DNA of 64,000 nucleotides from positions 4,402,001 through 4,466,000 of the forward strand of contig VNWV01000001.1 in NCBI GenBank assembly GCA_009801085.1, given 5' to 3'. Below the pieces are notes generated by a model. That model saw nothing but the letters and a program-made list of their open reading frames with translations, had not been told where the DNA came from and ran no database searches. A program made the translations under genes and the position numbers. Below are positions 11,881-22,818 of the stretch, piece after piece. This stretch comes from Lasiodiplodia sp. COLG20. Lineage: Eukaryota > Ascomycota > Dothideomycetes > Botryosphaeriales > Botryosphaeriaceae. Positions within the stretch are counted from its first letter, which is position 1. Every line of letters begins with the position of its first letter.

Positions 11881-14126
11881 TCACAGCTTCACCTCCCCGT
11901 TCTTAATCCGCGCGTAATCCTCCTCCTTGAACCTTACATACCGATCCCCACCCGGCGGCAGCCAATACAACCGATCACCCGCCTCCTCCACCCTCGCCAC
12001 ATCCATCCCCTCCTCCTTCAGCCTCCCCTTCTGCATCTTCAGCGTCCCCGTGTAATCCATCCGCGGCGTGACCCTCACGAAGACGGGCACGGCGTAGCGC
12101 GGCAGCGAGCGGACGGCGTGCTCGGCCAGGCCCTTGAAGTCGAATGTTTCTTCAGACGCGAGGTTGTCGGCGAAGGTGATGGCGGCGGCGCCGCAGCGGC
12201 CGTCGGCGTGCGGCACCGCCACGCCGTACACGTTGGCCTCGGCCACCTGTGCGAAGGCGCTGACGACGTCGGACACTTCGTTGGTGGAGACGTTCTCGGC
12301 TTTCCACCGGAAGGTGTCGCCGAGGCGGTCGACGAAGAAGAGGCGGCCTTCGGCGTCGAGGCGGATCATGTCGCCGGAGCGGAACCAGCTGCGTGGAGGC
12401 GTTAGTGGGGGTGGTTTAGGACGATGAACGACGGGGAAGGGGGGGAAGGGGAATATGGGAGTGGGAAAAGAAAGAAAGAAAAAAAGCAACTCACAGATCC
12501 CCCTTCTCAAACACACCCTCCAACTTCCTCTTATCCCCCGCCCCAGGATTCCCATAATACCCAGCAAACCCATCATTCGGCTGCCTCCGATCCATCCTCT
12601 GCAGCAACTCCCCCGGCTCCCCAACCCCACACCTAACCGCCCACCCGTCCTTCTCCCCCCTCACCACCTCCCCCTCCGCATCCACCCTCACAATCGCCAC
12701 CTTCCCCCTATTCCGCACCCGCCACAACACCCCCCTCAACGCCAACGCATCCCTCGTAAACTCGCCCTTGTTCAAATTCGTCATCCCCGCCATCCCATCC
12801 GTCGCCCCGTACAACTCCGCAATCATCTCCACCCCGAACCTCTCCCTAAACCCCTCCCATATATCCGGCCTCATCCCATTGCCCCACGCCATCCTGACCT
12901 CATGGTTCTTATCCTCTGTCGACGCCGGCGCGTTCATCAGATACCGACACAACTCCCCGACGTACTGTATCGCGGTGGCGCGGCTGGCGCGCACCTCGGG
13001 CCAGAAGCGGGCGTGCGAGAAGCGGCGGCCCAGCACGACGGTGCCGCCGGCGTGGAGGATGGCGAGGGTGCACAGCGCGTGCGCGGCGACGTGGTAGAGC
13101 GGCATGCAGGTGTACATGCGGCTGGCGGGGGTGAGGCGCAGGTTGCGCGCGACGGCGTGGCCGACGATGAGGTCTTTGATGGTGGAGATTTGGGTCGCTT
13201 TGGGGAGGCCGGTTGTGCCCGAGGTGTAGATGAGGGCGCGGAGGTCGGTGGGGAGGAGGGACGAGGTGTGGGAGGGGGGGATGGGGGCGGGGTCGGGGTT
13301 GGGGGGCAGGAAGGTGGTGGTTAGGGAGGGGGAGTAGTAGATGGTGCGGACCTGGTAGGGGGAAAGGTTGTTAGTGAATGATCATGAGGGTCTTTGGAGG
13401 ATATCGAGAGCTGTCTTTTTCTTTTCTTTTTTTTTTGTCCGTCCTACTTCTCAGGGATAGGGGTGGTTGAGAGAGGGACGTACTCCGGAAGTTTTGAGTT
13501 CAGCCTCATGCGGCTCGACCAATGGCTTCGTCTCGGCATCGCACAGCAGGTACCGGCATTCGCAGAGCTGCAGGTACGCAAAAGAAAAAAGGGCCTTGTC
13601 AGCCAAGAGATCTTCGTTTCCAATCAGGAACCCACCACATCGGATTACTCACCGTCACGCAGTGCACCAGCGCCTTGCTGGTCAAATTGCTGTTGATGAA
13701 GCTGGGCACGGCGCCGATGGCATCGAGCGCAAACCACAAGATCATATACTCCGGGCTATTCTGGCCGTCCAGCGCGACGATCTCCTTGACAGCAACGCCC
13801 AAATCGTCCTTCAGCCAGGCCGCCGCCCGGCGCACGTCGCGCAGGAACTGCGCGTACGTCCACTCGCGCCGGTGGTCGGGCCCGCTGGCGGCGTCGAAGA
13901 TCAGGAAGGGGTGGTCGGGCTGGCGCGCCGCCTGCTCCTCGAGGACGTGGTAGTTGAGCAGCCGCTTCTTGCGCGCCCGGATCAGCGCGTACGCGATGGC
14001 CATGGGCATCTGCAGCTCGCCGCGCAGGTCGTGCGCGATGTGGTATTTGGCGTTGAGGTACGCGGCGGCGCTGGCGGCCCCGGCTACGGCGGCCGCTGCG
14101 GCGGCGATGGGGACTGTGAGTAGCAT
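11881..14126 (-). CDS. Very-long-chain acyl-CoA synthetase / fatty-acid transport protein (Fat1-like)
   Basis: Exons 14126-13653, 13567-13484, 13351-12495 and 12388-11881 give 640 residues, all joins in phase (VT-LCECRYLL, SG-VRTIYY, GDL-WFRSGD). An Ala-rich N-terminal hydrophobic segment precedes an adenylate-forming domain: phosphate-binding YTSGTTGLPK (about residue 228), ELYGATDG, and FRSGDM...FFVDRLGDTFRWKGENV-like block (here KAENVS). This layout is that of FATP/Fat1 proteins, which activate very-long-chain fatty acids and aid their uptake. The C-terminus is VKL, close to the IKL of yeast Fat1 and to weak PTS1 signals, so membrane or peroxisomal location is plausible. It sits tail to tail with the xanA-like gene, 182 bp between stop codons. 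A close paralogue (e.g. a CefD1-type synthetase) cannot be excluded. Confidence 0.88.
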
Positions 14127-14918
14127 CCAGGAATGTCAGTTATTGGCCAGTTCGGAATTCAGAGGTGCAGCGCGGCGAAAGTGAAGGGCGTACCAGGCAT
14201 GTCGAACGGGCCTCAGACTCTGAGATGTGTGTGTGAGGAGGAGAGAAAAGAGGGAAGAGAGGAGAATGGGGGCCTGGATAACGGCGGCATGGCCGTGATA
14301 GTGGAGCTTCCGGCGGAGCTCTGCTGATTGACGTGCATTACTGGTGCATGGGTGCCTCGGCTGTACGCGATGTTGGGCGAATCCTTCAGCGGGTCTGACT
14401 AGTTGGGTTGATTAATATTCCGGTCAGCATGAAGATCGAGGGATCCCTGAGCTTTGTCTGCAATCTTGCAGGGCGGTGGTGCAATTATGAGCCCCCCGTT
14501 TGGTGTGCTTCGCGTGGAGCTATCTGGATATTTTCGGCCAACGGTTACGGGCGTAAAAGAAGAGGACCCGCTCGAGTGGCGCCGCAACGGTGGCGCTTGG
14601 CTTCAGCCACAGCCTGCTGCCACGCTCAGATCGACCGTACCCGCCCCCGCATTCCTACCCCACAAATAATATTTGTTGGTTGTTGGTTGTCCCTCATCCT
14701 GTCAGCCGGCAGTGCTTGTTTAGCTGACCCAAGCGAGCGATACGGCTACTTCCGGACCCCGAGTACCTGGGGGTGTTGTCTTATCCTATCATCACTCGAA
14801 CCATCACGAAAGCCAAAAGCATCTGAGGACGTGTGAATATTAATCAAGTCGGAGGGCGAGGATCATTGTCAAAAGCCAGAAAAAAGCCCAGCTACCCCGC
14901 ATTCCCCTCTCTCTCTCC
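14127..14918. other. Intergenic region, no gene seen
   Basis: Spacer between the Fat1-like gene and the MFS gene. Short frames on both strands have no family resemblance and no conserved RNA element is seen. Confidence 0.4.
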
Positions 14919-16813
14919 TCAGAACTCAGCGTGCGTCTTGACGTGCAGCTTCTCCAGCAAATTGTGCCTGTGCCACCAACTACGGTACCGCTTCCCGAAC
15001 AAAAACAGCGGCGGCGCCGACAACACCAGCGCAAACCCCACGCCGCCCATGACATAAAACACCTGCGCCGGACCCGCCCGGGCCGTCCAATCGTTGACGA
15101 AGTAGCTGAACCCGTAGAACACAAAGTTCTTGAACACCATCCCGATGATGAAGATCTCGGACGACATGTCGCGGTACGCGTCGATCCCGTACGCGCCCGC
15201 CGCAATCGCGACGCACAGGATGCCGAACACGTCGATGCCGTGCGCCGTCGCCGTCGCGTAGAACGACACCTGCCTTTCCGCCAGGTACCCAAACAGCATC
15301 AGCCCGGCCCCCATCAGCAGGCCCGGCACGACCAACAGCAGCCGGTACTCGGGCTCGTAGACGGCTCCACCGCTGCGGTTGTTGCGCCGCGCCGCCCATG
15401 TGATGAGCGGGTCGCTGGCGGCGCCCGCAGCGAGTGCTCCGAGCAATCCGCCGATGAAGGGGCCCATTGACAGGTAGCCGACGCCTGACGCGGAGAGCAG
15501 GTAGGGCGGCGCGGAAAACAGCTGCGCCATGACGTACGATTGCGCGACGAGGAAGGCGACCGCCATGCCCGAGGCGATAACGATCCAGAGGACGGCGAGG
15601 TTGAGGCAGACGGCGAAGGGCGCGATGGTGAGTTGGACGAAGTTGTCGGCTGAGTACGTGCCGGTGAAGATGGCGGTTTGCTGCCAGAAGGTTTTGAGTG
15701 GGGGTATGGTGGTGGTGGTGGTTCCCGCAGATGGGGACTCGAGGGACTCGATTTGCGTGCTGTCTTCTCGCTTTTGCGTCGTGACGGTGGTTGTGTCGTC
15801 GGCGGCGATTTCGTCCAGCTCGTAGCGACGGTCGCGGATGTATTGCGTCTCGGGGACGAAGAGGAAGAGGAGGATGCATTCGATGGCGGCAAAGGGGATC
15901 TGAATAGCCCGGATTAGTTGACTGAAGATGTGTGATAGGGGCCTGTTCCATCGTTTGCAACTTACAAACATGTGGAAGAGATATTTCCATCCCAGATTAG
16001 CAGTGACGGGTCCACAAATGACAGCGGAGAAGTTGGACGCTGCTCCCATGATGAACTGCATCATAGCCATGAAGTGTCCGCGCTGATGGACGAAGTAGAG
16101 GTCTCCGATCATCGAGATGATGAGGCTCTCAAAGGCTGAGATGCTAAAACCTTGGACGATGCGCGCCGCCAGAAGTGTATCATATGTATTTGCGCAGGAG
16201 CCAATAATGGTACCGATGAGGCCGAATAGTGAAGAGAGAAGCAACACCGGTCGTTTGCCCCATTTGCGCGAGAGGGCGGAGACGAAGGGACCTGTCGCAC
16301 CAACGACCAAGAGCACTGGGAAGAATAAGTGACGATCGTGCGGCCGGTTCAAGCACACTCACGGTAGCCGGATATGACAGTGATGTCCCCGATAGGTCGA
16401 TTGAATTCTGTGGCAATCACGACGAGTCCAGGGCTGAGCAGTGGGGCTTGACAAAGTTAATCAGCGATCTGATTCTGCGGATGTGGGCACTTACCGACAG
16501 TCGCAGCATACAAAATTGAGCCAAAGCCGACAATGAGCATCATGATCAATTTCTTTGTTGATGAGAAGTTCAATGGATCGTTCGGATCATCCGAGCTTAT
16601 GCAAAAGTCAGCGCAGATCTCCATCCAGAGGCATAAAACCACGCATGGTACTCACGGCTGAGGAACAAGCACGATGTGTGCGTGTCTGCCGGTTCCATGC
16701 TTCAACCCTTCTCCTCTGAATAGGGCTGCATCCTGCTCCTGTTGTTCTTCGAGGACGACCGTTGCAGGTACATGAAGAAGATGCTTATCCTCCAGAATCC
16801 CGAGGAAGCCCAT
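14919..16813 (-). CDS. MFS transporter, DHA1-like
   Basis: Five exons (16813-16656, 16595-16495, 16446-16363, 16315-15966, 15899-14919) sum to 1,674 nt and 557 residues. The N-terminus starts MGFLGILEDKHLLHVPATV and leads through VPQPSDDPNDPLNFSSTKK, the usual pre-helix motif of fungal DHA1 proteins, into about twelve helices. The loop between helices 2 and 3 has GPFVSALSRKWGKRPV, the MFS signature, and helix 6 is followed by the ETQYIRDRRYELDE motif and a charged central loop. These are H+-coupled exporters or importers of small molecules; no substrate can be inferred. The fourth intron (15965-15900) is 66 bp with no in-frame stop, so retention would add 22 residues. Confidence 0.9.
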
Positions 16814-17344
16814 CTTCTTGTGTAAAGGGAAAGAATAGGACGAATGAACTGGTCAGGTTGAGCGGTGGTGTCAGTTGCATATGCTGTAAGACAGAAGCGT
16901 TGTTTGCCAACTCTAAAGCGATGCAAAAGCCATATCCATGACCTAAAGCAAAGTAATATGACAGTCGGAGGCAGATCTGAAGAGCGAAGGTGCAAATGGG
17001 GTCACTCCTGGGGAACAGTTGGGGGAATTGGGGATCGCACGGAGACAGTCCCGTGAATGATCCAGCTTTTCATCCCCGCACGGCCTGCCTGAAACGTTTT
17101 CTTGATCATGCGCTCTGCGTATCAGAGATAGAGCCCGCCCCGGTTTCGGTAGGTGGTTGGGGATGAACAGGGGTTAAAATGTGGGGTCACACCAGTCCTA
17201 TTCCATTCCTGCTACACATTGACAAGGGTATTTTTCAGGGTAGATATAGCCGAATGTATTGCAACGAACACGATGAATCTCCTACCGTTCTTGAAAGTAC
17301 CACTACCGTTCATAAACTGCACAGACAGATGTTTCCTCTGATCT
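16814..17344. other. Intergenic region, no gene seen
   Basis: Upstream flank of the MFS gene and downstream flank of the small gene at 17345. A frame at 16702-16995 only overlaps the MFS first exon out of frame. Nothing else is recognised. Confidence 0.4.
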
Positions 17345-17695
17345 TTAATGCCTAATACAAATGTCTCGAATATAGACCGGAAGTACTAATTGAATATCAG
17401 CAGTGAAGATACAAATAACAGAGGTAGATGGCTGACAAGGGGCCGGTGAACTCGGAGCCTCCAAAAGAAAAATCCTCCTGTTGTGCCGGCCTTGAGTCGG
17501 CCTTGGGTACCGGCGACGAAAGACTGGACAGGAAAGATATGTGATCAGCAATCGGAGATGCTAATAATAGGCGGAAAGGTGCATATTGTACTCACGATTC
17601 AAAAATATGTTACGTTCATAGTGACTGATGATCATGGCGATGAATTGCAGCCCGACGGAAATGAGGGCGATGATTGCCTCGATTGATAGCGACAT
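17345..17695 (-). CDS. Small unknown protein with N-terminal hydrophobic helix
   Basis: I do not recognise this protein. Exons 17695-17596 and 17523-17345 give 92 residues; the 72-bp intron has GTGAGT and CCAG ends and phase is kept. The N-terminus, MSLSIEAIIALISVGLQ, resembles in pattern the starts of the two small genes at 18743 and 19959 (MTLSLDTIISTLTLLVQ and MTLSFERIISILTLLVQ): M-T/S-L-S, then a hydrophobic helix of about 20 residues. The first exon is one codon shorter than theirs. After the join it has an Arg-rich LFRRRYPRP stretch and no further similarity to the pair. It may be a diverged relative, a fusion of the conserved first exon to other sequence, or a decayed copy. Confidence 0.45.
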
Positions 17696-18742
17696 TTCGC
17701 TCACTTGTAACGGCGGGCCTCTGCCTCAAGGATCAAAACACTAAAGAAGGTGGAAACTTGTCGAAGGGTTTTCCTTTAAGTGGGTACAAGAAGAGGGTGA
17801 GAACGAAGTGGGTGAGTATCGCGACTGAGCACTGCGTGTGCGAAGGCCTTGTTACCAATAAGGTTCAATTTTATTGTTGAAATAAACCACGAAGGTCAAA
17901 GCTATTTAAGGAGTCTAGTTTATATACACGTAGGAGAGTTCATACAATCTGGTGTCGCTGGGTGTCGCCGTAGCGACTGAAGGCGACAGTAGCTCTACGT
18001 CGCCCGGGCTTTCGAGGGCGACATGTGGATCCGATGCTAGGCGTCACGTAAGTCCCGTGACTACGTGGCTCCTTTTCACGCCCCGCACCTCCTTCCTGTC
18101 TACTTGAATGCGCCGAAATTTAGGGGGGTGCTGCAGATTAGGCCTACTATGAGGGCACAAAAGCGCTGCCCTCTCACAGCGGTGGAATGCTGAAGAAGTC
18201 GGGCTTGACTTATCAATAGTATGGTAGCTCTCGTGAAACCTTTAGATGCTAGCTCTAATCATATTTGATTATGTCTCACTCGGGATGCTCGTGGTAAAGA
18301 GCTGCTTTTAATTTGTAACTAAGAAGTCTATGTATTCCTGCTTTCTACGAGGGGTCGTTCCGGTTTTCTTCAGCCGATGCTCTCTATCAACAATTAAAAA
18401 TTAAGGAAAATTGCTGTATGCATCATGTCTGTGGAGTAAGTGAGCTCTAGGCTATCTGTGTGGCGTTTGAAAGCTGACGCTGCGCCTCTTGCGTAACTGT
18501 TGCGTGTTGTTTCCCTCCTCATCGTCGGGTGGCAATGTTTTCTAACCGCTCAATTTTCTCACTACTCGATTGACGTGAATACGTACAGTCCACTTTATTA
18601 AGCTTGCTAGCCCGCTGCGTGAGAATTTTTCCTCGAATCGTTCCGACAACGGGTTTCATTTGGACCCTCGAGTTACCACGTCGCAATTCATGGGCATGTC
18701 CAACATGACTGTCATACTGTATCGTGAAGGCGGATAATCGAA
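17696..18742. other. AT-rich spacer with a possible transposon relic
   Basis: No gene seen. At about 17875 the sequence starts TGTTGAAATAAACCACGAAG, the look of a fungal LTR 5' end, and runs into a GC-richer block with GTCGCC/GGCGAC inverted motifs and a CACGTAAG/GTGACTACGTGG segment. I could not find a matching end or target duplication, so this stays a suggestion. Confidence 0.3.
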
Positions 18743-19168
18743 CTAGACTGCGAAGTCATTTTCCTGTTCCTGCCGGCCCCTTGTGAGGAAGCCCAGTGAA
18801 GAGATGTGCGAAGAAAACAACGAAGTAATGCTGCCTCATCGTCAGTAGCTCGAGAACGATCAGCTGAAAAGCCGCAAGAAAAGATATGGACTAACCCATT
18901 TTGGTAAGTATGGTTGCACAGTCTTCTGAAACCGTGAACAATTCCACAAACTGCCTCGATGCTGACAACAACAAGGTGGTATAAGTTGTCGCGTATAATC
19001 GTGATGGTGTCTATTGATTGCGTCAAAATGGTGCGCTATTTATGGTAATAATCGGCTGTTCTCACCCCAGACGTGCTCGGCATTTCCACGATCATTATCA
19101 TAGAAGAGCATCGCAATTTGGACAAGAAGTGTAAGAGTAGAGATGATCGTGTCAAGAGATAGAGTCAT
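18743..19168 (-). CDS. Small three-exon protein, tandem paralogue copy A
   Basis: I do not recognise the family. Exons are 19168-19066 (103 nt), 19010-18896 (115 nt) and 18830-18743 (88 nt), giving 101 residues. Introns are 55 and 65 bp with GTGAGA/ATAG and GTTAGT/CAG ends; the second has a CTGAC branch site. The protein has M-T-L-S, a hydrophobic segment (about residues 7-23), a middle part with IVHGFRRLCNHTYQN, and a polar tail ending in RQEQENDFAV. Copy B at 19959-20379 has exactly the same three exon lengths and intron phases and aligns along its whole length, including the tail, which argues strongly that the model is right and that the frame is under selection. Function unknown; a small membrane-associated protein is the most one can say. 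Confidence 0.7.
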
Positions 19169-19958
19169 TTTTCGTTACTCTTAGTTGAACATAGAGTGAG
19201 GAAGTCTGGTGCTAGAGCTATACAGTGGAAAAGGACCTGTTTAAGTATGTGAGGCATCATTGAGAGGGGCTCATGATTGGAGGATCGCCGTCAGACGCGA
19301 TGACGATGGAACACCTATAGGAGTTGGTGTGAGTGCCGATTTCCGCCTTAATGGACAAAGTCTACTAACACGAGGTTCATGCAAAGACGCCCTGTCAAAC
19401 GGGGGATGCGATAGGCTCCAATCAACCAATCAGAAGCTCCCACAAAGTTTGTTTAGTCGTGTTTCACCCAAGGTGCTGGCCACATTGAAACCTGTCTTTT
19501 CAGTCCGCGACCAAGGGAGCTCTGTAATGCTGCATTCTACAATTAACGATTCTGAAATTGACACTTCTGTTAGCTCGAATTCCGGATACAACGGGACCAA
19601 CCTACGTTGCCACCACCAAAGACGTGAGCAGCTGATTATGCAAAAAAAAAAAAAAAAAGTGATCATTAGCCTACTTTCATCCTGATATCCCGCTCCAAAC
19701 CGCTGATACACTAGCAGATCAATAACCCAATGCATTTAACTTGCTTGCCATAACCCTGAACACACATACTTAACCCATGTCGTCCTAACGTAGTCCAATA
19801 GTCAGACCCCGCCAAGTAGTGTATACGGCGCAAATAGAAGCACTGCGTATTAATTCGAGTTTTGAATATATGCCGTCTTATGAACCCATAGGCTATCCGG
19901 CAACTCGATGGCATAATTCAAAATGAATGCCTCGGTGTAGTGAAAGGTGATGACCGGG
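19169..19958. other. Spacer between the tandem small genes
   Basis: No gene seen. It holds a 16-base A run at about 19642. A plus-strand frame at 19260-19685 shows no family resemblance and ends in that A run. Confidence 0.35.
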
Positions 19959-20379
19959 CTAAGCTGTGGCGAGTATCTCGTGTTCCCGCTGAACTCTTAG
20001 GAAGTAACGAATCAGCGAGAGGCGCCAAGTAATGAATTGATCGTTGCTACATCGTTGTCAGTGGTTTCGAAAACGAAATTCATAAGGCAACCAAGATTTC
20101 GACTAACCGATTTTGATAAGTGTTATCGCATAGCCTTCTGCAATCATGGACGATTCTGCAAGCTTGCTGATGGCTATAGGTAAGAAGCTGGCGTAAGCCG
20201 CCCCATGTAACCGTAACAGTGTCTATGGATTGTGTCAGAATATTTAAATGTAAGACAGAGGGTGGACTGCTCTTACCTCGGAGGCGCTGGGTATTTCTAC
20301 CGTCATTGCTGTATAAGAAAGTCGCAAGCTGGACGAGGAGGGTTAAGATGGAAATAATTCTCTCGAATGACAAAGTCAT
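19959..20379 (-). CDS. Small three-exon protein, tandem paralogue copy B
   Basis: Exons 20379-20277 (103 nt), 20222-20108 (115 nt) and 20046-19959 (88 nt), 101 residues. Introns are 54 and 61 bp; the first has GTAAGA and CATAG ends, the second GTTAGT, CTGAC and GTAG. Copy A and copy B share MTLS, LTLLVQ, the IVH-RRLC--TYQN block and a tail of the type SL--FL-R-Q-E-E, about half of positions by eye. A longer unspliced frame reads through the first intron, which hides the gene. The pair lies in the same orientation 790 bp apart in otherwise gene-poor DNA, as expected for a local duplication. Function unknown. Confidence 0.7.
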
Positions 20380-21638
20380 ATTGAGTTGTTTTACAGATGA
20401 TTGTAGCACAGCGGAATATGGGAATAGAGCCATCCACTGGGAAAGTACATGTTTAAGTAGTGAGGCCACATTGAGAGCAGAATAGACCGAAGTAGCATGT
20501 TGTGTTTCGAAGTCTTACTGCTGCGTTTCGAAGATTGTTAGCCTGTGCGGGATACGGAGAAAGGCCTCCAGTGGTGCCATCCCATGACGCGATTGAACGG
20601 TGCGCACTGCCTTACTGGCCGCACGATGGAGAGCCGCAGAGGCCAACGCGCTCCATAAGGACGCGCTCGACCGGAAAGAACGCGACGGTGACGCGCTTTA
20701 CGGGACGCGTGCGATCGCGAGAGGTGCGCGAGAGGAACACGCTGTCTGGTCAGCCGCACGCTGGAGCAGCCAATGCGCTTCGACGGACACGCTCTTTCTG
20801 CCTGACTGCAGCCTGGAACGTGGTCCAGAGTAAACGCGCTCGACCTGAGACTCTCTGCCTGGCTGACCGTATAAGCGCGTCGATACGCGCGGACACAGCC
20901 AGCCACATGCCTCCGATTGGCCACAAGTTATTCGTGGAATGAACGCGGTTCCGCGCGAAGCACGCGTGCCCTCTGGCATCCCTTCACCTTCAAAGCTGGC
21001 TACTCCTGAGCCCGTTTCCGCCCAGTCGGCGTGATATTTGATAAAGACATCTTCATTGTCGGTCTTCTTGCTGCACGCAGCATCGAGCGGCTCCCATCAT
21101 CTCCCATCGGACTCGACTCTATCGCACACCTCAACAGTATCAGTGATCAACATCAAGGCAAGGGCTTGGATCAAGAGCACCTTTAACAGTGAATGGAGGG
21201 CTGAAGGTTGGAATGGCGTCTGTACTACCGCTTTCCATGTCCATCGAAGCCGGTTTTTTTTTCGTATGTATCTTCTAGCTGCTCATGTATTACTGTATAA
21301 ATCCATACATTGTGGGGATGTCAATGCGGGGAACGAGATGGGGAACATCGTGGCTTTGCGGGGTCTTGAGCTCGTGGAGACTAATCCCTAAGCAGAAAGG
21401 GGAGACATGGGGTGGCCCCGCAGTTCGTCGGACCAATCCACTTAGTGGATACCAGACCTTCCTTTATAGAAAGCATTGCGCTGCTATTTAGTGGGCTTAT
21501 CCGACTACGTGGAAACACGGCAGCGGGCACGGAAGATCCGCATCCGGAAGGCGGGAAGGCGGGGGTTTACTTAAACCATACGTTCGGAGAAAGCCAAAAG
21601 ATCTTTGAGATTCAACCTTGTCTGTCCCGAACCTAAAG
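20380..21638. other. Spacer with a GC-rich island
   Basis: No gene I can support. Between about 20580 and 20980 the sequence is GC-rich with many ACGCGCT/AGCGCGT-like words, set in AT-rich DNA, and open frames occur on both strands only because of that composition. It could be a decayed element. Confidence 0.35.
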
Positions 21639-22756
21639 ATGACGACATACGCATTCGATGATGCAGAGCTCGCAAAGCTCAAGGATAAGACCATCTTGAT
21701 AATTGGTGCTTCGAGCGGAATTGGTCTAGAGACAGTGAAGCTGGCGCACAGTGAGCAACAACACCGTTAGTCGCACAAGCGGTCGCACGTTTCCTAATCC
21801 CCAACTGTCTAGGAAACGGTGCAAAAGTAGCTATAGGCGACTGGAACGAGGCTTCAGGACAAGCTCTCGCATCCGAGCTGAAAAAGTCAGGCCTCCCCTT
21901 ATCCCTCAGCCTTCCCACCATCCACCCAAACACTAAAACAACCCGCACCAACCAGCCGCGACCTCTTCCGCAAATGCAACGTCTCCTCCTGGCCCGACGT
22001 CCTCTCCCTCTTCCAAGCCGCGCACTCCGCCTTCGGCCCCCTCGACGCCGTGCTCAGCAACGCCGGCATCAACCGCGAGGACTTCCTCGCCGACAGCTTC
22101 GACACGGCGACGGGCGAGCTGCTACCGCCGGACCTGAAGGTGCTCGACGTCAACCTGGTCGGCGCCGTCTACGCGGTCAAGTGCGCCGTGCATTTCTTCG
22201 CCAAGCGGCAGACGGAAACGCGCTGCCAGATCGTGTTGACGGGGTCGGCGGCGAGCTTTCTCGATACGCCGCCGCTGCACCTGTACTGCGCGTCGAAAGC
22301 GGGGGTGCTGGGGTTGATGCGCGGGTTGAGGACGCAGTTGGTGCGGAGGAACATTGTAAGTCTTTTTTTTTTTTTCTTTCCCTGTTCGCTATGCCATTTG
22401 GTGGTCATTTTGGCAGGTATGGAGTCTGACGTGCTGCATTGAAGACTATCAACATGGTGGCTCCTTGGATGACTAAAACCGCAATGACGAGGGACCTGAC
22501 GGGTCCGTGGGTGGACGAACGGAAGCTGCCAGCGAACCAGCCAGAAGGGGTGGCGCGCGCTCTGCTCCTACCCGTCGTGAGGCCTGACATTAACGGCAAA
22601 TCGCTCTTCGTGGCGGGAAACGAGATCATCGAATTGGAAGACAAGTTGCACGAAAGCCAGCCCATCTGGATGGGCGAGGAGCTCAGTAAGAACGTAGATG
22701 AAGGGCAAGAGATGCTGATATCGGCGACCGGCACAACGTTCACGCCGAACTGTTGA
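21639..22756 (+). CDS. Short-chain dehydrogenase/reductase
   Basis: Exons 21639-21750, 21813-21885, 21956-22355 and 22445-22756 total 897 nt and 298 residues. Joins read LAH-RNGAKVAIGDW, ELK-NRDLFRKC and RRNI-TINMVAPWM, all in phase. Classical SDR marks: cofactor motif IGASSGIGLE, LSNAGI, catalytic serine in LTGSAAS, YCASK, and the NMVAPWMTKT segment after it. The third-exon donor GTCAGG at 21886 is unusual but is the only site that keeps the frame. The gene is convergent with the P450 gene (62 bp between stops), so a shared pathway is possible but unproven. Substrate unknown. Confidence 0.87.
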
Positions 22757-22818
22757 TAATGAAGATGGCAAACTAGAGTTATGACAAGGAATGAAATGTT
22801 GCAGCCTTCATTCTCTCT

